A stretch of DNA of 34,220 bases from Lachnospiraceae bacterium (lineage in GTDB: Bacteria; Bacillota; Clostridia; Lachnospirales; Lachnospiraceae). Of this stretch, positions 8,667-14,981 are shown one piece after another. Made by a program: the position numbers and the translations under genes. Below the pieces are notes generated by a model. That model saw only the letters and a program-made list of their open reading frames with translations. It was not told the origin of the DNA and did not search any database. The stretch covers positions 1 to 34,220 of the forward strand of contig SVFB01000047.1 of assembly GCA_015057085.1 (NCBI GenBank), given 5' to 3'. The number at the start of each line of letters is the position of its first letter. The first letter of the stretch is position 1.

Positions 8667-8690
8667 TAGCATTTTAAAACTTGTTTAATT

Positions 8691-9596
8691 TTACTGATGG
8701 TCCTGAAATCCTTCGCCTAAAACTTCTCTAACATCGGACACAATTACGAATGCATCCCTGTCTATTTCGGCCACAATTTCCTTTAAAGTCGGGATTTCTT
8801 TTTTGGCTACAACGCAGTAAAGCATGCATTTCTCGTCGTCTGTATACATGCCTTTTGCATGAACGCCTGTGACGCCTCGATCCAAATCCTCAAATATCTT
8901 TTGTGAAATTTCACGATAATGATCGGAGATGATAAATGCGCCTCTTGAAAATTTGAAACCTTCTAAAATCAAATCCGAGGTCTTTGTGGTTACGAAAATT
9001 GCAATGACGGCATACAGGGTTGGACGCACACCGAATACCAGCAAGCCGACGATTACAACCAAGCCATCCACAATCTGCATGATTTCGGCCACATTATAGT
9101 GACGAATGAACTTCTTGTGAATAATTGCAGATACCATATCCGTACCGCCTGTGGTGGCATGTGTACGAAGCACCAGTCCCACGCCTGCTCCCGAGAATGC
9201 TCCACCGAATACCGATGCAATTAACAAATCGTTCTGTGGGATATCAATAACCGGAATCACATAGAGCCATGCGGAAAGCATTACGGTTCCAAATAATGTT
9301 CGGCCGATAAAACGCTTCCCCAGCACAAAGTAAGATATAATGAATACCGGTATATTCAAGGCAAAGTTTGTAAACCAAAGTGGAATTCCACCGCGAAACA
9401 TTTCTATCGGACAATTCTTAAGAATCGGTTCCGTCACATATTTGATGACGATGGCCAATCCCGAAAATCCTCCGGTTACCAAATTTGCCGGATCGTAAAT
9501 TGTCTGGATTCCAAATGCCATGATTCCCGTTCCCACGATAATCAGCATAATTTGCCATAAATGAAATTTTCTTGCCAATGTTTTTATTTTAGCCAT
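8691..9596 (-). CDS. YitT family membrane protein with C-terminal DUF2179 domain
   Basis: 301 aa when started at the ATG at 9596; a further in-frame ATG at 9629 would add 11 polar residues, and neither has a strong ribosome binding site. There are five to six membrane segments in the first 210 residues, including the family stretch YDPANLVTGGFSGLAIVIKY and the loop GLVLRTHATTGGTDM. These are followed by a soluble DUF2179 domain (about 220–301, containing FIISDHYREISQKIFEDLDRGVTGVHAKGMY as scattered family residues). The biochemical function of the family is not settled. The start overlaps the end of the tagA-like gene by 13 bp, so the two are cotranscribed. Confidence 0.9.
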   Translation of the reverse strand: MAKIKTLARKFHLWQIMLIIVGTGIMAFGIQTIYDPANLVTGGFSGLAIVIKYVTEPILKNCPIEMFRGGIPLWFTNFALNIPVFIISYFVLGKRFIGRTLFGTVMLSAWLYVIPVIDIPQNDLLIASVFGGAFSGAGVGLVLRTHATTGGTDMVSAIIHKKFIRHYNVAEIMQIVDGLVVIVGLLVFGVRPTLYAVIAIFVTTKTSDLILEGFKFSRGAFIISDHYREISQKIFEDLDRGVTGVHAKGMYTDDEKCMLYCVVAKKEIPTLKEIVAEIDRDAFVIVSDVREVLGEGFQDHQ

Positions 9597-10243
9597 ATGA
9601 TTTTTTCCAGGTCCTTGCGCTGACGCCATTTCTTAAGGCGTGCAAGAAAGCCCGGTCTGTCCTCCGACGGATTAATTTCCCCCATTCCATACCAGAGATT
9701 TGCAGAAATCTTTTCTTTGTGTTCCAAGAGGAACAACTCCTGTGTAGGCGAAGGCAAAAGACAAATAATTACATCCGGTGAAAGTCCGTTGATGTTGTTG
9801 ACCAATGCCTCATCTGTGCCGATACAATCTTCTAATGCACCGGTGCCTGCAATCTGTAATTTTGGAAAGCGTGTCAAAAAGAACTTTACACGTTCCGCAA
9901 TTTTCTCCTTGGTCTCGCCCAATAAAAAGATTCGTTTGTTATTGCGTTCTAACCGCTTCATCAGTTCAAAGAAAAACGTGTGATCTTCGATTTCAAACTT
10001 GCGTTGCATGCTCCCCTGTTTTGCAGCGAGAAGAATTCCGACGTCAGCGATAATTGAATGGTCTAACATCTTAAGCCCTTCTGCTACTTTTTCATTTTCC
10101 TCCGCAACAAGAAGCGTATGTAGTGTGACTTCTTCCATCGCGACAAACCCCTGATCCGTGATGGCTCGCTCCACAAGCATGATCGATTCACGCACAGTAT
10201 TGTTCTGAAGTTGCAGTCCCCCAATTTCTAAATTCTTTGTCAT
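9584..10243 (-). CDS. Diverged WecB/TagA/CpsF-family protein
   Basis: 219 aa from the ATG at 10243. TagA-type enzymes transfer N-acetylmannosamine (or related sugars) to undecaprenyl-linked acceptors for wall polymers. The family fold is visible in the N-terminal LEIGGLQLQNNTVRESI, the ADVGILLA segment and the IFLLGETKEKIAERVKFFL Rossmann-like stretch. Key motifs are altered: the usual DG(I/V)G is DVG, and the usual GxPKQE is PSPTQE. It may therefore be a weak or repurposed transferase. The start is uncertain: TTG at 10282 has a good AAGAAGG site but adds a hydrophobic RKHFYFAILFFA segment and would begin exactly in a putative -35 box, whereas ATG 10243 has no ribosome binding site. Confidence 0.75.
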   Translation of the reverse strand: MTKNLEIGGLQLQNNTVRESIMLVERAITDQGFVAMEEVTLHTLLVAEENEKVAEGLKMLDHSIIADVGILLAAKQGSMQRKFEIEDHTFFFELMKRLERNNKRIFLLGETKEKIAERVKFFLTRFPKLQIAGTGALEDCIGTDEALVNNINGLSPDVIICLLPSPTQELFLLEHKEKISANLWYGMGEINPSEDRPGFLARLKKWRQRKDLEKIIWLK

Positions 10244-10253
10244 AGCGAAAAAT

Positions 10254-10282
10254 AGTATAGCAAAATAAAAGTGCTTGCGCAA
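10254..10282 (-). promoter_or_regulatory. Putative promoter immediately upstream of the tagA-like gene
   Basis: TTGCGC (10282–10277), 17 bp, TATACT (10259–10254) on the minus strand. Transcription from it would begin only about 4–6 nt before the ATG at 10243, giving a nearly leaderless mRNA. If the TTG start is used instead, these bases are coding and the promoter lies further upstream. Confidence 0.45.
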
Positions 10283-10361
10283 GAGACCTTCTTCACACCT
10301 GTTTGTAACAAAAAATTTACGAATTTAAGTCAAGTTTATTATTTTTATACAAATTTTAGAT

Positions 10362-10485
10362 TGTGGATAACTCCCATGTTTCACACCTTATCAACAGCGA
10401 TTTTATGTGGATAACGTGTATAAGTTCGTGCATAACTTGATTTTTCGGCTTTTTTCTTTTAAAAAAAGTGGATAATTTTTCCACA
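10362..10485. other. Cluster of DnaA-box-like sites
   Basis: The 9-mer TTATCCACA occurs perfectly on the minus strand at 10362–10370 and 10406–10414. One-mismatch versions are at 10388–10396 (TTATCAACA, plus), 10467–10475 (TTATCCACT, minus) and 10477–10485 (TTTTCCACA, plus). Two weaker boxes lie at 10415–10433. The surrounding intergenic region (10283–10604) is AT-rich. Genes on both sides point the same way and dnaA/dnaN are not in view, so a chromosomal origin is not supported; an auxiliary DnaA-binding cluster or DnaA-regulated region is more likely. Confidence 0.7.
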
Positions 10486-10567
10486 TCGGCGCGAACATCT
10501 TTTCGGATTTGTGAAACATTTTGAAATCTTTGTGCAACTTGCCAAAATAGTTCGTTACAAATTTTTT

Positions 10568-10609
10568 ACGAGGACTTGACATCAAAAAACGAGGACTTGA
10601 CATTAAAAA
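10568..10609. repeat. Two tandem copies of a 21-bp repeat
   Basis: ACGAGGACTTGACAT followed by C/T and AAAAA occurs at 10568–10588 and 10589–10609, differing at one base. The second copy runs into the T-run of the NlpC/P60 terminator. Each unit contains TTGACA on the plus strand, but no -10 box follows at the right distance. Confidence 0.85.
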
Positions 10610-10633
10610 AGCCCCGGTGTAAGCCACCGGGGC
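10605..10633 (-). terminator. Terminator of the first SH3–NlpC/P60 gene
   Basis: Minus-strand stem GCCCCGGTG (10633–10625) with CACCGGGGC (10619–10611), 5-nt loop, then TTTTTT (10610–10605). It is strong and GC-rich, 14 bp after the stop codon. Confidence 0.93.
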
Positions 10634-10647
10634 AATCATTGATTCTC

Positions 10648-11856
10648 TTAGAAAATTCTACGAATGCAGATAATAGATCCTTCATTTACACCTGAAATGA
10701 TGATACCTGTACTGCTTGTGCTGGCATGAACCATCTCTCCTCCACCAATGTAGAGACCTACATGGCCACTAAAGCAAAGAATATCTCCAGGCTGTGCATC
10801 TGATAAGCTTCCTACTGAGTATCCACATGATCTCAAACTATATGAGCTGTGTGGAAGGCTTACACCAAATGCTGCATATACACTCATAACGAATCCTGAA
10901 CAATCAGTTCCGTTTGTTAAGCTTGAACCACCGTATACATACGGATTTCCTACGAACTGACAAGCATAATCTGCAACTGAAGATCCGTCTGATCCGCTTG
11001 GTGCATCATAATGTCTGTCGCTTGAAGATGAGCTTGAGCTTGAAGATGAAGATGAAGATGAGCTTGAGCTTGATTCTCTTTCAGCTGCTGCAGCTTCTTC
11101 TTCGGCTTTCTTTCTGGCTTCTTCTTCTTTTGCTAATCTAGCTTCTTCCTCTTCTTTTGATTCTGCTACTTTGTAGTAGGTATGAAGAGTTACATAATCT
11201 AATGAAACATATCCTTCTTCGTCGCCGACTTCTACTTTAACCCAACCATCGGTGCTTTCGTCTACGACTTCGAGTTCCTCGTTTTCATCAACACGTTCTA
11301 ATACTTCCGAATCTGTAGATGCGCTTTCACGAACACGTAAGCCGTCAACTCCTACTTTTGCGATTCTGGTGCTGATAGCTTTTGCAGCTTCTTCATCGCC
11401 TACGATTAAGAATTCTGCTTTGATATATCCTTCGCAGTTACCGGAAGTGATGTGATACCATCCATCTACTTCTTCTACTATTGTAGCTGCTGAGTTTGCA
11501 TATAATTTTCCAACTACATCGCTGTCTGTGTTTGCTTCGCTACGGATGTTTACGTAATCGTCTACATTTGATACTGCGATGTTTGCATATTCACTTTGGC
11601 TTTGTGTGACTGCGTCTTTCTCTGTTTCAGAGACTTCTGCATTGGAAGCAACCTGTACTTCTTCTTCTGTGTCGATTGCTACCTGCATCATGGTTGATGC
11701 GAATCCAGCTGTCGGTAATGTTGCTGTTGAAAGTACCGATGCTGTATAACTTGTGACTCCAGCTGTTGGGGTGTCTGCAAGTACTCCGATTGATCCACCG
11801 GCTGCCATCATTGCGGCAAGTACAAATGCGGTAACCTTTAAGCTTTTTGTTTTCAT
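10648..11856 (-). CDS. Secreted SH3–SH3–NlpC/P60 peptidoglycan endopeptidase (copy 1)
   Basis: 402 aa from the ATG at 11856, preceded by GGGAGGT. A signal peptide (residues 1–27) is followed by a low-complexity region. Two bacterial SH3 domains come next (about 88–152 and 162–224; NVDDYVNIRSEAN and VDGLRVRESAS mark their starts), then a short charged helix rich in Glu, Lys and Ala (235–260), a run of about 18 serines, and an NlpC/P60 domain (about 290–402). The catalytic triad is Cys319 (TDCSGF), His365 (SGHVGLY) and His377 (MVHAS). Such enzymes cut stem-peptide bonds (typically gamma-D-Glu–diamino acid) outside the membrane. It has a strong promoter with WalR-like repeats. It is paralogous to the gene at 15315–16517 over its whole length. 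Confidence 0.95.
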   Translation of the reverse strand: MKTKSLKVTAFVLAAMMAAGGSIGVLADTPTAGVTSYTASVLSTATLPTAGFASTMMQVAIDTEEEVQVASNAEVSETEKDAVTQSQSEYANIAVSNVDDYVNIRSEANTDSDVVGKLYANSAATIVEEVDGWYHITSGNCEGYIKAEFLIVGDEEAAKAISTRIAKVGVDGLRVRESASTDSEVLERVDENEELEVVDESTDGWVKVEVGDEEGYVSLDYVTLHTYYKVAESKEEEEARLAKEEEARKKAEEEAAAAERESSSSSSSSSSSSSSSSSSDRHYDAPSGSDGSSVADYACQFVGNPYVYGGSSLTNGTDCSGFVMSVYAAFGVSLPHSSYSLRSCGYSVGSLSDAQPGDILCFSGHVGLYIGGGEMVHASTSSTGIIISGVNEGSIICIRRIF

Positions 11857-11915
11857 TCTAACCTCCCAATAATTCGGCTTTTGTGCGGAATTATTTCTAA
11901 GTTCCAAATACATTT

Positions 11916-11975
11916 GTTACAAATTTATTACATTTATTACGTTGCTATTATAACAAAGCGTCCTATATGTGTCAA
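11916..11975 (-). promoter_or_regulatory. Promoter with WalR-like direct repeats, NlpC/P60 copy 1
   Basis: Consensus promoter TTGACA (11975–11970), 17 bp, TATAAT (11952–11947). Just downstream on the same strand is TGTAATAAATTTGTAAC (11932–11916), which matches the published WalR (YycF) box TGTWAH-N5-TGTWAH exactly. A further TAAT repeat precedes it and a TGTATT follows. The site lies after the predicted transcription start, a position that would suit repression or pausing. The WalR assignment is inference from the motif and the wall-hydrolase context. Confidence 0.7.
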
Positions 11976-11992
11976 CCCCTGAGCGTACGGCC

Positions 11993-12288
11993 CGGTTCCG
12001 CGGAGGAGGTGCAGACAAGTGCGTAGGCACAGGTATCATCTCAGCTTGGCTTCATGACGAAAAGTCGATAGGTCTGATGTCTTCTGCCTTAGGTTTTGAG
12101 GGTCGGTTGTGCAGGTCGCCCTGAATCGCCATCCATGGCTGATACAGGGCTAAAATGGCATCCATGCCATTTTCCCTGCCGGTTATTTGCGGCAGAAGCC
12201 AAGACCTATTGCGACTTTTCTTTAATGAAGCCAAGCCGAGATGGTATCTGCGCCTACGCACTTGCTCTCTAGTTTGTTGCGCGGAACC
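11993..12288. repeat. Large imperfect inverted repeat with nested palindromes
   Basis: The left arm (about 11993–12090) and right arm (about 12191–12288) are complementary over roughly 95 bp with scattered mismatches and small gaps; for example CAAGTGCGTAGGC, GCTTGGCTTCAT, AAAAGTCG and ATAGGTCT occur in both. The 100-bp centre holds smaller hairpins, including AAAATGGCAT-CC-ATGCCATTTT (12154–12175) and CGCCCTG…CAGGG (12118–12149). RNA from either strand would fold into a long branched rod. No convincing gene is inside. The element lies 18 bp beyond the -35 box of the NlpC/P60 copy 1 promoter. Confidence 0.85.
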
Positions 12289-12423
12289 GGGGTTACTGTT
12301 ATGTGAGTTTTCGTCATGATGCTTGCGCTTGAAATGGTACCTGCGTCTGCTCACTTGCTCTATAGCTTTCGTACGGAACCAGGGCTACTGTTTTGTGAGT
12401 TTTCGTCATGGTCAAGACTCGCT
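12238..12423. repeat. Tandem duplication of a ~93-bp unit
   Basis: The unit at 12238–12330 is repeated at 12331–12423 with about 80% identity. Shared blocks include ATGGTA.CTGCG, CACTTGCTCT.TAG, CGGAACC.GGG.TACTGTT and TGTGAGTTTTCGTCATG. The first unit forms most of the right arm of the inverted repeat, so the segment holds two direct copies and one inverted copy of related sequence. Confidence 0.8.
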
Positions 12424-12484
12424 TTTTATGGATTTAGTTACATATATTTCTGTTACTTTAGTACGATTTGTGGGTTTTGTCGAA

Positions 12485-12513
12485 TTGACTTTCGTTATTT
12501 GAGATGCCATAAT
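12485..12513 (+). promoter_or_regulatory. Promoter of the yjfB-like gene
   Basis: TTGACT (12485–12490), 17 bp, CATAAT (12508–12513) on the plus strand, about 60 bp before the start codon. It looks like a housekeeping sigma-A promoter; I see no obvious flagellar sigma-D (TAAA…GCCGATA) promoter. Confidence 0.65.
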
Positions 12514-12573
12514 GTAAGCACAAATAAAAGTATTATCGTAAAAAGATGTTTTTTACGGAAGGAGTTGATGCAG

Positions 12574-12771
12574 ATGAGTATTGCACCGATTGACAGCGCT
12601 CTGATGTCTCTTCAGCAAGTTTCATCACCTTCGAGCCTATCCGGCCAGGTTAGTATGAAAATGCTCGATCAGGCACTTGAATCATCAGAAACTGAAAATG
12701 CGAATCTCGTCAAGATGATGGAGCTTTCTGTTAATCCATATGTGGGAAGCAACATTGATTTGATGGCTTAA
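12574..12771 (+). CDS. yjfB: YjfB-like putative motility protein
   Basis: 65 aa from the ATG at 12574, which is nine bases after GGAAGGAG; the ATG at 12568 is only three bases from the site and is less likely. The sequence (Ser/Gln-rich N-terminus, VSMKMLDQALESSETENANLVKMME, then P..G..ID) matches the small PF14070 'putative motility protein' pattern of YjfB: two amphipathic helices and no signal peptide. Members occur in motile Firmicutes, but their role is not established. No flagellar gene is nearby. It is one of the few plus-strand genes here, with its own promoter and terminator, so it forms a monocistronic unit. Confidence 0.82.
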   Translation: MSIAPIDSALMSLQQVSSPSSLSGQVSMKMLDQALESSETENANLVKMMELSVNPYVGSNIDLMA

Positions 12772-12786
12772 CTAGTTGATTTTAAG

Positions 12787-12824
12787 GACTATGGGATGAA
12801 TCTTCATCTCATAGTCTTTTTTTT
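12787..12824 (+). terminator. Terminator of the yjfB-like gene
   Basis: Stem GACTATGGGATGAA (12787–12800) with TTCATCTCATAGTC (12803–12816), a 2-nt gap between arms, followed by eight T residues. The right arm overlaps the last codons and stop of the convergent minus-strand gene at 12804–13373. Confidence 0.93.
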
Positions 12825-13373
12825 ATTTTCATCTGAATATATAGCTAAATCGCAATACCTTTTCTCGTCATTTAAAAACAACTCTTCATTTCCATTTTCC
12901 AGACGAAACTTTTTCCAACAATTATATAGCAAAAAATCATTTCGGTAATATTTTTTATTCGTTACAAGATCAAATTCCTGTACTGTTTTATTGCTTACAA
13001 CAATCATGAATCTTCTGCCGAAAAGTTCATCAAGAGTTTTCATTTCTAAGACATCTTCTGAAATCATTAAATACATGCTTTCAAAGAACGTTAAATAATT
13101 CAAAACATCTTTTTCATGTGTTTCTAAATACGCTCGAAGTTCTTTATTAGTTCGTTCACCGCAGTAATTTTTCCAACACTCTTCAAATAAATCAGCATAC
13201 GCACTTTTATCCGTGTACTCCTGTTGAAGATTCAGAATAAACTCACCTCTGGAATTATCTGCACCAACTTTAATTTCTCGATAAGCAGAATACGCAGCAA
13301 CCAACGCAAGTATTGTTCCGGCAACAGTTGCTATGCTTTCTATCGCATCCCAATTCAAACTTAATAGTATCAT
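12804..13373 (-). CDS. Membrane-anchored protein of unknown function
   Basis: 189 aa. One membrane helix near the N-terminus (about residues 11–31, IESIATVAGTILALVAAYSAY) is followed by a mainly helical cytosolic or external domain rich in Phe, Tyr, Asn and charged residues (NLQQEYTDKSAYADLF, LNYLTFFESMYLMI, LFGRRFMIVV). The layout resembles uncharacterised DUF4760-like proteins, but I cannot assign it. The ATG follows directly after the stop of the truncated acetyltransferase frame (TAAATG), so the two are cotranscribed. The 3' end runs into the terminator of the convergent yjfB-like gene. Confidence 0.8.
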   Translation of the reverse strand: MILLSLNWDAIESIATVAGTILALVAAYSAYREIKVGADNSRGEFILNLQQEYTDKSAYADLFEECWKNYCGERTNKELRAYLETHEKDVLNYLTFFESMYLMISEDVLEMKTLDELFGRRFMIVVSNKTVQEFDLVTNKKYYRNDFLLYNCWKKFRLENGNEELFLNDEKRYCDLAIYSDENKKKTMR

Positions 13374-13676
13374 TTAACGCATTCTCCTTATCAGAATATC
13401 TCTTTCATAATCATTCGATTTAATGATATGGCCTTCTTTTACAAAACCAGCTTCTGTCAAGACTTTTTGACTCGGTTTATTCTTTGGATGCGCTGTGGCA
13501 AGAAGGATATCAAAGTCCATTTGGCAAGCTGTTTGCAGCACTTCCTTAACCAAACGAGCTGCAACACCTTGTCCACGATAATCCGGATGGCACATGAGTC
13601 TTCCTATTTCAGCAACTTTTTCATTTTCACGATGAATATGTTTTTGACTTTCGCCATATCCATACGGGACTTTCAC
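13374..13676 (-). pseudogene. GNAT acetyltransferase, 5'-truncated
   Basis: The frame encodes about 100 aa of a GNAT fold: strand EIGRLMCHPDYRGQGVAARLVKEV with the acetyl-CoA-binding RGQGVA loop, then ATAHPKNKPSQKVLTEAGFVKEG, a typical C-terminal half. The N-terminal 40–50 residues of a normal GNAT are missing. The frame opens at a TAG two codons before a GTG (13676) with no ribosome binding site. Just upstream is a GCGGGTGAAAGTCCCG hairpin, then the end of the transposon-like island. The truncation predates the island, because rejoining the flanks does not open the frame. It is probably non-functional, though a short product cannot be excluded. Confidence 0.6.
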
Positions 13677-13723
13677 CCGCTAGAGCGCAATGTCATTAAG
13701 ATAAGCTATTGACAGTAAAAATC

Positions 13724-13772
13724 AAGAACCATCCTAATCTCATCTTTGAGAAAAAGGGTGGTTCTTTTTTTA
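13724..13772 (+). terminator. Orphan plus-strand terminator inside the element
   Basis: Stem AAGAACCATCC (13724–13734) with GGGTGGTTCTT (13756–13766, one mismatch), then a T-run to 13772. No plus-strand gene lies upstream of it between the element's left end and the stem, so it may be left over from a lost gene, or may insulate the element from outside transcription. Confidence 0.7.
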
Positions 13773-13775
13773 ATA

Positions 13776-13808
13776 AAAAAAGGATCTTATTCCGAAGAAT
13801 AAAATCCC
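13776..13808 (-). terminator. Terminator of the 76-aa gene
   Basis: Minus-strand stem GGATTTTATTC-TTCG-GAATAAGATCC (13808–13783) with a stable TTCG tetraloop, followed by seven T residues (13782–13776). It lies 28 bp after the stop codon at 13836. Confidence 0.9.
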
Positions 13809-13835
13809 TTTTAGAGTTATTGGTTGTTTATTATT

Positions 13836-14066
13836 TTACATTGGTGACTTTAATTGAACTCGCCTAACATCTTGCATTGTAGCATTAAGTATAAATGGTT
13901 CAATTTCTGAATCAGTTAATTCCGGAACGGTTTTTTTCATTTTATTTGCGAATGCAACTAAGCCTCTTAAATCAATTTCGATATTTGGTATATTGGATTT
14001 AGTATATGGTCCATCCATATGTTTCAGTGATTCTAAATATTTATTATTCTTCATTAAACCATTCAT
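13836..14066 (-). CDS. Small protein of unknown function carried by the transposon-like element
   Basis: 76 aa from the ATG at 14066, with an excellent GGGAGGT site eight bases upstream; a longer in-frame start at 14105 has no such site. The product is basic at the N-terminus (MNGLMKNNKYLESL) with a conserved-looking stretch NIEIDLRGLVAFANKMKKTVPELTDSEIEPFI. The IDLRGL…LTDSE pattern resembles small conserved proteins of Clostridia whose function I do not know. It overlaps the end of the acetyltransferase frame by 23 bp and has its own terminator. The overlap suggests the pair once worked together, possibly as a toxin/antitoxin-like or modifier/substrate pair, which is speculation. Confidence 0.65.
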   Translation of the reverse strand: MNGLMKNNKYLESLKHMDGPYTKSNIPNIEIDLRGLVAFANKMKKTVPELTDSEIEPFILNATMQDVRRVQLKSPM

Positions 14067-14515
14067 ATGTATATACCTCCCTGATTCTATTACCTGCAGC
14101 TTCATCTATAAAAATTTGATATTCATGTAGGAGACATATTGGAACTGCTCCAAACACATCTATATAATGTCTCATCAAATCCTTATTTGCAGCAAAACCA
14201 GAAATTGCTCCGCCATATCCATATTCTATTGATTTTTGTGCTGCGATTGCAAATAAATGACCACCAACGCCGGCGTATTTCTTTTCTGGCACTATTTGTG
14301 GATTATTTTCTGGACTTGCAACAGCCCAATCTATAAACGCTGTTTTTGAATCAACATCATTATGAACAGCAATTAATCCTTGTATTGAATAAGTCCCTGA
14401 AATAACTAACGCATATATTTCAGATTCATTAAAGAGAGAGTCCCAATTGATATACCATCCATTTTGTTTGTTAAACTTTTTAGAACAGTTTTTCTTGAAA
14501 TACTTTTCTCTTCAT
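14044..14515 (-). pseudogene. GNAT-like acetyltransferase, frameshifted near its start
   Basis: The frame is open from 14511 to the stop at 14044 (about 155 codons). It contains INWDSLFNESEIYALVISG, IDWAVASPENN and KKYAGVGGHLFAIAAQKSIEYGYGG, a plausible acetyl-CoA-binding loop, ending in VYTYEWFNEE. It has no start codon until a GTG at 14292. An ATG at 14515 begins MKRKVFQEKLF in the neighbouring frame and stops after 11 codons; shifting frame there would give a natural N-terminus. It therefore looks like a near-intact gene broken by one indel, or a sequencing error. The similarity to GNAT enzymes is by pattern only. The downstream 76-aa gene uses a ribosome binding site inside this frame. 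Confidence 0.55.
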
Positions 14516-14657
14516 ATTATATCGTATTTTAAAACATAAAAATAGCCAGATAAATTAGAGATATCTGACTTCTTAATTTGACTTTTGTATGGCTTGGTTA
14601 CTTAATAAAAACTATAGTGATAATATCATACATTAGTTCTTGGGACAATGTGGTAAA

Positions 14658-14981
14658 TTATAAAGATTTATATAATCTGCTATTTGTTTTTAGCTTTTGA
14701 AGTTCACAATAATAAGAAGCAAGCCTTCCATATCTTGAATTAATTATGGCTTTCATGTGTTCTTTTACAAATGCATCAATAATATTTTGTTTATATAAAT
14801 CGTTTTGAAGATTGTTAACGCACTGTTTAATCTCTTTAATATCCAACAATTCGTCCTCATCGCAACTGTCTATAAATTCATTTACAATACTATGATCTGG
14901 GACAATATCTTCATATGTAAGGGCATCCTTTATTAAACTCTCTATATCGATAGACTCCCATTCAATGAGATAGTCTCTCAA
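14658..14981 (-). CDS. Hypothetical protein, N-terminus uncertain
   Basis: 107 aa if started at a TTG (14981), but the same frame is open upstream to 15107 with no ATG, GTG or ribosome binding site, so the 5' end may be missing or the gene decayed. The product is acidic and helical (DEDELLDIKEIKQCVNNLQNDLYKQNIIDAF) and rich in Ile, Leu, Asn and Lys. I recognise no family and no transposase motif. A weak minus-strand hairpin CAGATA…TATCTG followed by TTTTT lies downstream near 14542–14565. It is part of the AT-rich cargo of the transposon-like element. Confidence 0.4.
   Translation of the reverse strand: MRDYLIEWESIDIESLIKDALTYEDIVPDHSIVNEFIDSCDEDELLDIKEIKQCVNNLQNDLYKQNIIDAFVKEHMKAIINSRYGRLASYYCELQKLKTNSRLYKSL

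Noticed and set aside
10362-10485. Chromosomal replication origin (oriC)
   Set aside because: Gene orientation does not switch, and dnaA, dnaN, rpmH and gyrase genes are absent, so I report only a DnaA-box cluster.
10403-10639. 78-codon open frame on the minus strand
   Set aside because: It spans the DnaA boxes, the 21-bp tandem repeat and the terminator, and has repeated low-quality sequence.
10985-11100. Serine run in NlpC/P60 copy 1 as a phase-variable repeat
   Set aside because: The codons are mixed hexamers that stay in frame, so length change would not switch the gene; it reads as an ordinary linker.
12052-12354. Short open frame on the minus strand
   Set aside because: It falls inside the inverted-repeat block, has no ribosome binding site, and its sequence follows the repeat structure.
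12316-12573. Upstream extension of the yjfB-like frame
   Set aside because: It crosses the promoter and the tandem duplication; the small family length and the GGAAGGAG site fix the start at 12574.
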